Assembly (NCBI GenBank): GCA_023055355.1
Contig: JALJCS010000020.1
Location: 6,989,001-7,053,000, forward strand
DNA from: Agelaius tricolor
Lineage: Eukaryota > Chordata > Aves > Passeriformes > Icteridae
DNA: 64,000 nucleotides
Direction of reading: 5' to 3'
Of the stretch, positions 1 through 12,700 are shown in pieces (the stretch's first letter is position 1; each line of letters begins with the position of its first letter). The position numbers were made by a program, and so were the translations under genes. Under the pieces are notes generated by a model, which was given only the letters and a program-made list of their open reading frames with translations, was not told the origin of the DNA and did no database searches.

Positions 1-356
1 TAAATACATGGTATGTTTCCATATATATACTGTAATTTACAGGGGACAATACTACTCTGTTACTGGCTTTGTTCTTAAAGCAGAGGCCAAAGAGATCTTT
101 CTATTAAAAGGGACAATGGTTCTAAATCAGCTGTCTTGCTAAATATCTGTTGCATCCTTCTGCAGTGTATCAGTGCTACTAAAATAGTGAACATAAACAG
201 ATCACTTTTTCTCCCCAGATCTGGATACTTGGTTGTATTTCATTGTTTTTGTTGTTACTGCATGTCCTGGTTCTGTCTGTGGGCACTACTTTATTTTTAA
301 CTCATATTTTCAGAGCTCCAGGAAATGTTTGTAAATTTGCTACATTTTGTTTCTAG
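1..356 (+). other. Probable GOLGA3 upstream intron sequence
   Basis: AT-rich sequence with stops in all frames and no promoter-like GC content. It ends in the acceptor of the first coding exon. Nothing else is recognisable. Confidence 0.5.
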
Positions 357-578
357 AGGATGCAGCTCCTTGGTGATTGCGACTTTGGCTGCGAGCTGTT
401 TCCATGATGTGGAGTTAGAGCTGCCTGCTGCACACCAACAGCTCTCCAGCTCAGAACTGTGCTCTTGTGTGACACCTTGATGCTGTTCTTGCTGATGGAG
501 AGAAACAGGACTTGGTAGTTCACTTGGTGGCAAGTTGTTGAGAAGAAGAACTTTCCAGGGATCTGGATCATTTTTACC
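357..578 (+). promoter_or_regulatory. GOLGA3: GOLGA3 5' leader (exon part before the start codon) with short uORFs
   Basis: A pyrimidine-rich acceptor ends in AG at 355-356, so the first coding exon probably starts at 357; an alternative acceptor ends at 313. No CpG island or promoter lies in the first 356 bases, so the promoter and a non-coding first exon should lie upstream of the window, as in human. The leader holds three short uORFs: 360-407 (16 codons with stop), 404-418 (overlapping it as ATGA) and 480-518. All end before the main ATG. Confidence 0.6.
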
Positions 579-708
579 ATGGACTCCTCATCTGTCCAGC
601 AGGATGTTCACTTGGAGAGCAGAAGTGGTAATGGGGCTCCCAGCAGCCCTGAAGAACTTTCAGATTGTAAAGCCAAGTCACAGCTACCTACGACAGATGA
701 AATTAACA
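579..708 (+). CDS. GOLGA3: GOLGA3 coding exon 1 (aa 1-43)
   Basis: Begins at the ATG and ends in donor A|gtaagt with one base of codon 44. It encodes the polar, serine-rich N-terminus. Confidence 0.9.
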
Positions 709-3700
709 GTAAGTTATTTCATACACACCAAATAATTTCCTATCTTACCCTGGCTTTTATATAATCGTCTGTGTTATTGTTCAGGTGAAGTTTTTCCTTG
801 GGGTCAGGAATTTTTTGTACAGCAGTTTTAAGCAAGTTTGGTGAAGTCTATAGCTCTGTGTGTATGTAAAGCTGTTGTGGTTTCTTTTGCTGTAGAACTT
901 GCTCTTCTGAAAGCAAAAAAAACCCCTACTAGCTTAAATACTATCAGCTGTCAGGTGAGTATTTATTGTTCAGGGTGTCAGTCAGTCTTCAGATAATGTT
1001 TCCAAGAGTGTATACCTGAAACTCTCTAGAACAATCAGTTCTGAAATAACTGTTCCAGAGTAAGTTTGTGACTGGAGTACTTTATTCTGGCAGAAGAAAT
1101 CTTCCTAATAAATTAAATCACTTAAGCAAAAGCCAAAACGTCTGGCTCTGCTTCTCTTTATGAAAGAGAGGTGCTGGCATGTACTCTCCAGTTTATCTCA
1201 AAGTAACTTTTATAGGTAGACAAGCTCTATAATAAAATAATCATGCAGCTGTTTATGAGAAACTGTTTAGAGTCCACTATCTGAGTAGATTATAGAATCA
1301 GAGTTGAGTTGGAAGGGAGCTGTGCAGGTTATCCAGTCCAACCTGCTGCACTGAGCACACCTGGAGCAAGATCAGGTTGCTCAGGCCCTCGTGCTATTGA
1401 ATTCTGAAAGTGTCTGTAGAGGGAGGTTCATCAGCCTCCCTGCCCATTCCAGTATTTAACTGCTTTCATTGTGAAAGTATTTTCCCTGCACTGAATTGAA
1501 ATCTCCCTGTTTTCCTGGCAGGAGTCCAAGGATATGTTGGTGTTTAAGGATGTGGGGGTGGCTGGGTGGAGAGCTGTGTACATTGTGGCTGCCTAGACAC
1601 ACGAAACCACAGTGGTTCCTTGTGTAAAAGGAGGTGACGTGGTGAGGCTGGGGCCTTCTGGCACCACAGGTTTGTCACCTTGTCACAGGCAGCAGAGAGG
1701 AGGCCCTGACACTTCATTTGCTTTTCTTACTCTGCCCATCATCAGAGTGGCAGAGTGTGATGATTCATTCATCTTTTCTGAAGCTGGAGATCACGTGTTC
1801 CTGTTCTCTTTTGTGCTGGACAATCAGATTGTGACTTTCAATTAGATAGTGTGTCTTTCTACTGTTTTTATTCTAATTGCATCTCCTTGCCCATTGTTCT
1901 AAAAAGACTGCAGCTGTTTTGACACTACTGCCTTTAAATTTCTTTATTCAAGGAGCATTTAGATTGTGTCTCCTGGCCTCAGGAAGTCACTAGGAAACCA
2001 TTCCTCCAGAATTTTGCTCCAGCATCCCTTTGGTATATGTATACCACTCACTGCTGGGAAGAAAAAATGTGAATAAAGTATAAACATGATGCAGTTTCTG
2101 AGATGGGCAGGAACAATATTTCTGAATGTATGAGCTGTCATCATATTTTTGGCTGGTGGCTATTCTTAGCATTGACACCTATTTCAAATTCAGTTTTGCC
2201 AATATTCTAGTTTTAAAACATGTTAGTCATTAAAAAGCAGTCTTTCCCTCTGTCCTCCTTTATGTCCTTGTTGAACTCACCCCTTCCATCATGTCTGCAA
2301 CTGTTTTTGTGACAACATGATGATCTAAATCAGAGAAGTGATTAAGGCTAAATGGCCTGAAATGTCTGCATGACAAATAAGATTTCAAAAGTATTTTATT
2401 CAAATCTTAGAGCTGATGGGTTTTGGCAGCCTAAGTCTGAAAGCTTTATATTTCTACCCAAATTCAGTTTCTTCATTCAGTTTCCTCTCTGCTGGTTCAC
2501 ACTGAGCTGGGAAGATGCACTGCAGAGGTGGGAACTTGATTTTTGCACTTGCAAATACTTTGTGATCATAAATGTTAAATATTTTCCACCATCTTTAGGA
2601 AAAAAATATAAATATTGCATATTATTCCAGTGAGTTGCAGTTACTTCAGTGATAACATGGTGTGGAAATGAACAGAAAGACAGTGGCTGTTTCAGTGCTC
2701 TGTTCATTTGAGATATACAGTAATTAATTTAAAGTTAGATACATGGGTTTTTTGCAACAGCAGGTTCATAAATGTTAGTAGTCCCCAGCCAAGTGAAATA
2801 GAAATGAGAAATCCAGAGTATAAACCTGTGAAATGTTTATCTGGTTTTGAATATGCATTTTTCCTGCTGGAAGAGAAAAATACTAGTAAGTGGGGATAAT
2901 ATTGGTGTTGAAGTGATTCTTTAATTGCATTTTAATTGGTAGGTTTATTATTTTGATACATATGATCTTTGCTACTGTGCTTTTGATGAAGATAACCTAT
3001 TTGAAAAAAACGTAAGCTCAGTTTAAAACTGAGAAACTGCTTGAGCCAGGCTGGAAATGGGGATGGTGGATGCTTTCTCCCCAGTGCCCAGCTGCACATC
3101 AAAGAGCTGAATCATTCAGCACAGGCCTGCAGCTGCTGAGGCTTACTTGTAGTAGATTGTCTCTCAGAGTTCCTTACACTTGGTGTTTCATGCTTCTAAG
3201 CCTAACAAGATTTAAAAACCTCTGTGAAGTTTTGAAGATATGTTTTAGGATGACTTTTGAGGTCCTGCTTGAGGGCCACATAGTAAAGCAAATGAAAAGT
3301 ACTTATTCTGGTCTTCTAAAGTAAAGAATCAAAAATGCTCTATGAAATGTCTCCTGCCAGTTGCTGTCAGTAGCAGTTTCTATATTCATGCAATGTAAAG
3401 GCACTAGTGCTGGCTTTGTATTTGGGTGGAGCTGTGAAGATGAATTAAGTGGCTTGAAGTTGTAGCTCAGTAAAACTTTCTTTTCCAGCTACCAGTAATA
3501 ACATCAATGACGTGCCAAATGAAGAGGGAGGTCTGGAGTTAAACAGCAAAGTGGATGCCTGCCAGAATGGGCCAGAGTCGCTCTGCCTCGACTCTCCTGG
3601 ATCTTTTGATCCTACCAGCAGTGAGCAGGGTGAAGAGTCATCCCCAGGTGTGACTGGTTTCCATGACAGCCTAAGGAAGTCTCAGGGAACTAGTGCTGAG

Positions 3701-6700
3701 GGCATAGCTCTTAGAAAAGAAGCTTTGCAGTCTCTCAAACTAAGTCTTCCCATGCAAGAAACTGAATTGTGTAAGCATCTGTTTATGGTGGTGCCCCTGC
3801 TTTCTCTTGCTGCATAAAGCTTTTTACTCTGAGCCTGGCTCTGGACTTCTGTAACATCATTTAAGCTTGAACTAAACTTCATTTTTGCAGTAAACTTTTA
3901 CTTAGAACTGCAATTCATTTTCTTTCAGTAAACCACCCTCTGCTACAGCTAAGGCACTGCCTTACCATTTAAAACTGGCTCTTCACTGGAGGGGAATTCA
4001 CACTTTCTGGGGCTGAAGCTATTCTAATCTTCTTGATTTTTAGGAGTAACAGGTGACATTAAAAAAAAGAACAGCAGAACCAGGTGATTTTAAGCTGAGA
4101 AAAAAAGGAGAGAAGAGCAATGAAGGGGGGAGAAGGGAATATCTTTATATTAAGGTGTCTAAAAGTCTTACTACAGAAAAGGTTTCATGTGAGTTAAAGT
4201 TTAATGTGAGTTAATAAAAGGTAAGAAAATATATCTATGGAACCATTTTCCACTACTTGTAGGGAATGAGTGGACTGTGTAGGTCTTGCTTAGTTTTATA
4301 ATTTTAGTACTGTCAGAAATGCAGGACAAGTGAGATTAAGTGACAGCAATATTTTTTTTTCTTGCTGTATAATCTCTTGTCATGTCCTCCATCTGTGGAG
4401 GAGCTATAGCATTTGCTAACTGAGCAGTGGAAGTCCACAGGCTTTATCAGTGCTTACACAAGGCTGTATTTGAAGAGGGTCATTTGAGGTGCATGTCAGT
4501 GGGCTTTCCTTTTGTTCCTTGCTTAAGCATGAAGCATGTTGCTGATGGTAGAAGGGGCCTTTACCTTTTGCATCCCTTTTACCTGTGTTGGAGTTTTCTG
4601 TTTGACTGTGAAGATGCCTTTCCCTTACAGGCTCAGTAGAGTCTTCACTGCCACTGGAAAATGAAGAACAAATCAGACTTCAGGCAAGAAGGCGCCTGGA
4701 AGAGCAGCTCAAACAATACCGAGTGAAGAGACACCAAGAAAGAGTGAGTACCACACAACACATCTTCTAGATTGTGTTTTGTTGGGAAGCTTGAAAACTT
4801 TACCATTTCTGTTCCCTGAATTAAAACATTCAGTAGTTTTCTCAAATGAGAGAAAGCATTTTTGTCTTCTGGACAGGCAAAATTTGGTTCTGTTACCTCA
4901 TCAGTAATGTACCATTTTGTGCTACTTAAAATAGGGGAGGAAAAAACAGACACCAAACTTAAAGTAACCTAAATGTTCAATTTTGCCTATATTTTTCAGT
5001 TACCTTTTGGAGTCTCACATGAACATTTTCAACATCTATATACTGCAGCTTGATAGGGTTGGTTGCTGGTATAATTTACCTTGTTTATGAAAGGACATAT
5101 GTTTAATATCAGTGTAAAAGTGTAGAGCTTTATATCTTAAGTTACAGCAAAATAAGTCTTTGATGCTATTTCAGAGTTAACATTCTGGAATTTATTGTTG
5201 ACTCTTTGCTTCTTTTAGTCGAGTCAGTCTACATCCAAAACCCGTCCCTCCAGCACCCTGGATCCTGAGCTGATGTTGAATCCAGAAATCCTGCCAAGAG
5301 CCAGCACTGTAGCAATGACTAAAGAATATTCCTTTTTGCGGACCAGCGTCCCCAGGGGGCCAAAGCTGGGTAGCCTGGGACTTCCAGCATCCTCAAAGGA
5401 AAGAAGAAGCTCAAAGTCTAAGGCCAGCAAGATCCGGTCCTTGGCTGACTACAGAACTGAAGATTCAGATGCTCGAAATGCTACTGGGAATTCCGTGGCT
5501 CCTGACTTACCTGGGGGGGCTCTGACACAAAGCAGAAGTGGCCCAACATCAGTTGTGTCTGAGATCAGCCTGCCCTCTGACGTGGATGATCGGGTAGAGA
5601 ATTCCTCCTTGGCAGGAGACAGCATTTCAGAGATTGATGGCAGTGAAGTGGGAATGAGGCTGGATGGAAATGAGAGTGACAGCTCTACCTACAGCAGTGT
5701 ATCAGGGAAAGGGCTGTATAGCACTTTGCAGAATGCAGAAGGCAAACAGGACACTCCATATACAATAAATGGCCAGAAGATACATCCTGAAGCAATGGGG
5801 CAATTTCCTTCCCTTAGTGAGGTGCTGCAGGCTGCAGCAGTGGAGCACCAGGCCCAAGAACAAGAAGTTAATGGGGAGGTACGGAGCAGGAGAGACAGTA
5901 TTTCTAGCAGGTAAGGATATCTATTGTTAATGGTATTTTCTTGGAATAGGCAGCCTATTACTAACTTTAGATCCAGTTTTAACTTACACTGTTATCGAGT
6001 CTCTTAGTAGCTTACAAATTCTAAAAGAATCTGAGAGGTTGCTTCACTTGAGTACCTATTTACCAAGTATATCTTTAGAGAAAGATATTTTTGCGACTGG
6101 CTGTGTTAAATGTACTGCAAGCAGTTGTTTCTGTCTGTATAGAAGGACTTCATTCACTGAATCACTCATGAGCCTTTGTCTATAAAGTCTGAAAGTACAG
6201 ACTCGACTGCCTCAATGATATTTAGTATTGTCTTTTTCCTCATCTGTACATGTACATTTCAGACCTCACATAGTTAAGGAATGCCAAGGGTCTTGTCCTA
6301 GATATCTTATCCTCTTCAGCCCTTTGAGAATGAGATTTAGTTTCCCAAGCTTATGTGTATATGACGGGTATCAAACTGATTCAGAAAGCAAGTGTGTAAC
6401 TGGTGATGCCCTTTTTATCAGTTGTCTGCAGATGCATATTTTATATGTCCTACTTTTGAAATTACTTCCCCCGCTTTATTGGAATAAAGCATCATCCCCA
6501 AATATGTTGAGGTGTACAATCAGTTGTTGATGATCATTCTGGCTTAGATTTATTTCTTATGGTAATTGGAAAAGATCTTTTTCTCCAGGTGCCTTGGCTG
6601 TACAGCAAGGAATCAGCATAAGGAATCCCTTATGCCAAATACCTGTTATTCCTTCTTATGGAGAAGTTATGAGAATAACTGTGAAGGTTATGAGTTATAA

Positions 6701-9700
6701 TTGTGAAGTTATGAGAATAATTGTGAAGGTTTTGTGATCCCATCATGTCCAGTTGTCTGCTTAAATGGGATTTGTAAATGCAGAATATGATGAAGTCAAT
6801 GATTGCAGTTCTGAAAAATAACAAATATATGGTGCCACACTAGATTCTAGTTGCTGCAAGTACAGGAAACTAAAGTATAAAACCTTAGCAGGTATATAAT
6901 TTCTTTCTCTTTTTACCAGAGGTTGTTACACTGTGTTCTGCATCTATCATAAACCAGAATAATGTGCTACAGTCTCAGCCAAAGGGATTCTGAGTACCTC
7001 TTGCTTTCAGAGTCACTTTTCTTCAACTGGACAAGTGTTGTAACCCTGTGACTGTGCTTGTGCTGTCTCTGTCTCCAGTGTTTCTATGGAAAGCTCTATC
7101 GCAGGAACTCATGACGAGATGCTGCAGGTTATGAAGGAGAAGATGAGACTTGAAGGGCAACTAGAAGCACTCTCACTAGAAGCTAATCAGGTAGAAAATT
7201 AATTTGGAATTCTGTATTCAGCAAATCAAAATAAGATTTTAATTAATTTTCAAGAACCTCTTGCTCATTACTTGTGGAATTGTGTTTTGTAAAAACATTA
7301 TTGAATGAGGTACTTTACAAGAGTGCCATGGTGGGCTGACCCTGGCTGGATGCCAGGTGTCCACCAAAGCTGCTCAGTCCCTCTCCTCCTCAGCTGGCCA
7401 GGGAAGAGAAGAAATAACAATGAAAGGCTTGTGGGTTGAGATAAGGACAGAGAGAGATGGGGAGTCTCAGCTCCAGAGCATGGAGCACCTCCTTTGGTCT
7501 TTGCCTTATCAAAGCCACTTTGCTGGGCATCTTTTTTAGTCAGCCACTAATATATTTTTCTCATGAAACTCCTGCATTTTGGTTTTCTGGACACATTCAG
7601 GCTCTCAAAGAGAAGACTGAGCTACAAGCCCAACTTGCAGCTTTGAACATGAAGCTTCAGGCACAGATGGAGCACAGCCAGAACAGCCAGCAGAAGCAGG
7701 AATCCCTGAGCTCAGAAGTGGCCACATTAAAGCAGTCTTGCTGGGATCTGGAACGAGCAATGGCTGACCTGCAAAATGCCTTGGAAGCAAAGAATGCCAG
7801 TTTGGCTTCTTCAAACAATGATTTGCAGTTAGCAGAGGAGCAGTACCAGAGACTCCTGCAGAAGGTTGAAGATATGCAAAAAAATGTTCTCACCAGAGAC
7901 AGTACAGGTGGGGTGATGGAAATGTCAGTCTTTAAAATCTGTTCCATAAATCATTTTATTTCAACTTGATTTTGAAGTCCAAGAAGAAGAAGAAATTAAA
8001 ACTTGTGTTTATTTGATATCATACTAATAAAATGGTCTCAATTTTAAGATGTTTGGTTTTGATTTTGTGTCACAGAAGTGCCACAGTTTGCAAGCTGCCA
8101 CTGCCAGCCTGGAGAGAGAGGCATAAATATTTAGTCCAGACAGTGGCCTAGTTGTTTTTTTGGAAAATTGTACAAATGCTGATTTGTAATGATGACTCTA
8201 CGTGCCAGGACACCTACTTCCTGATGTTTAGTTAGTTCATATTTTCTGCCTCTAAGGAACTGTGAATGCTTACAGAAGTGATTCATTTAAGTTTAATTTT
8301 ATTCTGCTTATGACCTGGTACTTTGGATTCTAGCACTTTGGCAGGAAAAGCCAATCTTTCTATAATTAGGCATATGTGCTTTTGTTCAACAATTAAGGAA
8401 AAAATAGATAAAATTACAAATACAGCAATAATCCTTGAAAAAGTGTGCATAAGAATAGCACAATGGGGTGTGTTAGTCCAGGCTCTTCATTTTTGTTTTT
8501 CTAGTTCATGACCTGCGACAGCAGTTGGCTTCCTTGCAGACCCAGCTTCAGAAGGTGCAGCTGGAACGGACCACGCTGACCAACAAGCTGAAGGCATCTG
8601 AAACAGAAATCACATCTCTCCAAAATGTGAGGCAGTGGTACCAGCAGCAGCTGGTCCTGGCACAGGAGGCCCGTGTCAGGCTGCAGAGTGAGATGGCCAA
8701 TATACAGGTATTGGGATTTATTGCATATGGGAGAACTGAGAATCTTTTTTTTTTTTTGTCAGTTTTATCCCCAGGAAAAAACTGATTTTTTTTTTTCCTT
8801 CTTTTAGGCTGGGCAAATGACTCAAGCAGGGATGTTGGAACATCTCAAACTAGAGAATGTGGCCCTGTCTCAGCAGCTGACTGAAACCCAGCACAGGTCC
8901 ATTAAAGAAAAGGAACGTATTGCAGCACAACTACAAAACATTGAGGTTTGTGAAGGGTTTTCATGAGTTATGTTCTGCCCACGTTGTGTATTTGTGTTTT
9001 GTAAAATCAAGGGTATTCTGGCAAGGTAACATAGAATTCTTATGAATTGGTTCAAATTCTGCCTTATAAAAGCAGTAAATATTTGAGAGCAAATAAATTT
9101 GCGTGGCATTATGAACAATAAGAGGGAAGAAGGTCATTCAAAGGTGATACTTGCATTTTCAGTTCTGGCATTTGTTTTTAATTGAACTTTGAAGGCAAAT
9201 GTAAATGTTGTCTTTTCCCCATCCATGAACTTGTTCAAGAGGAAACTTAATTGGAAGTTAATCTAAATCAGTAATGTGGTTTTTAAGTGTGTGAAATTGC
9301 TCAGTGATCAGGTTTGTCTTTCCTTCTCTCCAGTAAGAAAAGTTGGGTAAAATCTGAAGTGCAGTACAGTCATTTCCAAAGCTTTTAGAACATTAAAATC
9401 CCCTGATTTTCAGTGACATTTCTGCTTCTGAGTCAAAGGAGAGTAAAGCAGCAAGTTAGTGGAAGCACCCATCTGCAGTGTTACTGATAGCTTGTATAAA
9501 TGACAGGACTGTTTCCTGAGTAGCTACAGCATCCAAGGAATCCCTTTTGGTTTAGAATTTTCCCAGACAGCTTAATTTTAATAAAGATTATTTTTCTTCA
9601 TGTCTTGCTCATCAACTGAGAAAGGACAAGGTGATATTTAATAGGTATTCAGATTGCCACAAGTATGCAAGACATTCATTATTATTCTAAGGTGTTTTAA

Positions 9701-12700
9701 GTATAGGATTGAGTGACTTCAGTAAAGGCATACAGGTGTGTAAGGCAGACATCAGAATTATTTTTGTGTTTTTCCTCTACAAATTTTCTTAATAATTTAC
9801 TTTTCTCTTTTCCTATTTTTTTCCCACTCCTTCCCCTCCATTGAAACTGTAGAAGTTGATTCCATGCTTTTTCTATGCAGGCTGACATGTTAGATCAGGA
9901 AGCTGCCTTCATGCAGATCCAGGAGGCTAAAAGCATGGTGGAAGAAGACTTGCAGAGGAAACTAGAGGAGTTTGAGGATGAGAAAGAACAGCTTCAGAAA
10001 ATGGCTGATTCTGCAGCAACACTGGAGCAAGAATTGGAACAGGTAGACTGTTGTTAATCAACTTCCCAGGAATTCCAAGGGAAATACTGGTTTGGCAGAA
10101 AAAGCAATAGTAAATTGATACTGACCTCTAAACTTCTTTTTGAAAACTGAAAGATTGCTGCAAAAATGAAGTGCATGCTAAAGTCATTCTGTTTCAGGTG
10201 AAAAAGCCTTTTTTCCAACCATGTCAGTAATAATACTTTTTAAAAATTTCATAACTACTGTCTTGCCAGATGCTGTTTTTTTTAGTGAATTCAGCATGTA
10301 ATTATTGTAAGCATAGACAAAAACCACAGATCCATGTTCACAGTTGTCGGGCAGTCAGGGTATCATTACATACATTTACACTTACAGTCATATCATTACA
10401 TACATTTACACTTACAGTCATGTCATTACATACATTTACACTTACAGTCATATCTTTACATACATTTACACTTACAGTCATGTCATTACATACATTTACA
10501 CTTACAGTCATATCTTTACATACATTTACACTTACAGAGCTCTGCTTTAACCTCGTAACCTTATGCAGGCACCATGTCAAGGGCTGCAGTGACATGAAGT
10601 ATGTGATAGCTCAGTACTATATTCCATGTCATGATATGGTATTATTAATAATGCTGAATTTACCTGAATTTGCTGTGGACACATTTTTCAAGTAAAATTT
10701 TTGAATGCAATGAATATTATGAATATTTTACGTTTGTCATTCTGGTCATTGCTTAGCCTGTGAGGTAACAGATGCTGCTCAAGGCAGTCAATACAATTAA
10801 CAGAGTAAATACAAGTGGGCTCAGAAAGTTAAAAATATTTTCACCTTCTGCTGTTTTCTCCTACAGGCTGAAATATTAATTATAATACTTGATTTTGATT
10901 AGAGTGCTTTTGCAAAGATAACCTTTGTTTTGTATTAATTTAATTTTAAAATATTTCCTGTCAGGTGAAGTTGACTTTGCATCAGCGAGATCTGCAGCTT
11001 GAATCCTTGCAGCAAGAGCACCTCGACCTGATGAAGCAATTGACTCTAACCCAGGAGACACTGCACACCAAAGAGCAGTCCCTGGATGACCTGCAAACAC
11101 AGTATGATGAACTGAAGGCCAGGCTAGAAGAGCTCCAGAGTGATGCTGCTTCTAAAGATGACACAATCCAGTATTTGCAGAATGAGAAGATTGTGTTGGA
11201 GGTGGCTCTGCAGGCAGCAAAAGCAAGTAAAGAGCAACTTGATGAAGGGGCCACACGCCTTGGAGAAGGTACAGAGGTAACATCAGAAATCTTGGAGCAG
11301 CTGAAGCAAGAAATGGCAATCAAGTCAAGCCAGGTATTGATCTTTCTGAAATCTTACCAGTTTTAAAATACAATAATTTGGAGTACAGGTTACAGTTTGG
11401 GAAGTAATTTTGTAGTGTGCTCTTTTCTGTGGCTCTGTGGGCCAAACATCTTTCCTGTGCAGTAATTTGGTTTGCAGTGTGGTGATCTGGTGAGTGTATT
11501 TCTGTATAAAATGTTGTGTTATCTCACCACTGAGATGCTTAGTCAGAAACAGCATCCTTGTTAGATTCGGCAGTTGTTACAAATCAGACAGATAAGCTCA
11601 CCAAAGAAATCAGGTATAATATGACATTTGGCTCATAAAGCAATGTTTGCTTTTTGCCCCTCTGGCAGGTGGAAAATCTGCAACAAGAAAATGCCAGCCT
11701 CAAAAAACAGCTTCAAAAAGTGAAGGAACAGTTCCTGAAGGAGAAGGTAAGTAAAACCAAAGACATTTCAGATACATAAACCCAAGGAAGAAACTTTCTT
11801 TTACAGTGAAGGCATGTACTTCTGGGGAAGTTTTGAGATCTATTTTTTGTATCACAGAACTTTGTGGCATTAAAATACAGAAAATGTATAGCTTTCAGTT
11901 GAATTTCTGTCTGTAACTAATGTGAAAGCTGATCCACCAACAAATGCATGCTTTGATAGGGCTTTGGCCTTTGCCAAGTGATGCACCATAGAAAATGTCT
12001 TTGATTTGTTGATTAGATTTGCTTTTGCAAAAGCACTCATGTAAATCTTCAAGTGTTGTCATTTCCTTGCAGCTTTGAAAAATAATAGTTGCTTCAGTAA
12101 TTAGATGGTAAATAAGGGCTTTACTGCAAATTTTATTCTGAATTTACACAGTTTTGAAACAGTAATTTGAAATGGCTATGTCATTAGTGTTGCACATATA
12201 TGTGTCTTATTTATAAGGTGGCACCATTAATTTGCTGCTTGATTGCTTATTAGCCTAATGTCAAAGTTTGTTTTAGCTTGTTATGTTTAAGTTTGGGAAG
12301 GCTGTTTAAGCTGTCAGTCATAGTTAAACCTTCTTCTCATGGCAAAAGTTACTAATTATGTGCGTAGGATGGTTAATTTTTTACAATTAGTTTGGTTTTT
12401 AAAAATGGCACATAATGCAGTTTCCATAAAAATGTGAAGAAGAGTATCCCTTACTGCAGAGAACATTGAGGTGTTTCATTTAATAAACTGCTAATATGAT
12501 AATTTGATATCTGAGCTTGAATAAAAGCCTTTGAACCAGACTAAATATCTTACAGAAGCTGGTGCTGGTTTGTATGACACCCCCACCCCCTCAAACTAAA
12601 AGAATATCAGTGAATACTTTCTAGTAAATTAGTCAAAAATTTGCAAAGCTGAAACAGAGGTGAAACATTGTCCTCTTGAAACTCTTGTGTGCAAGGTCAT

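Noticed and set aside
1920..1990. Possible second CR1 fragment near the first
   Set aside because: Similarity to CR1 is faint ('tctcctggcctcagg' and flanks) and I cannot separate it from chance by eye, so it is mentioned only under the first fragment.
10361..10537. Regular 30-bp repeats that look like a CRISPR array
   Set aside because: The copies are contiguous with no unique spacers, and the DNA is from a vertebrate. It is a minisatellite.
10270..10695. 141-codon open frame with a ten-residue repeat (LHTFTLTVIS) inside the minisatellite
   Set aside because: The repeat unit is 30 bp, so any frame without a stop in one unit stays open through all of them. Open frames appear on both strands. 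It lies in an intron and has no coding signal.
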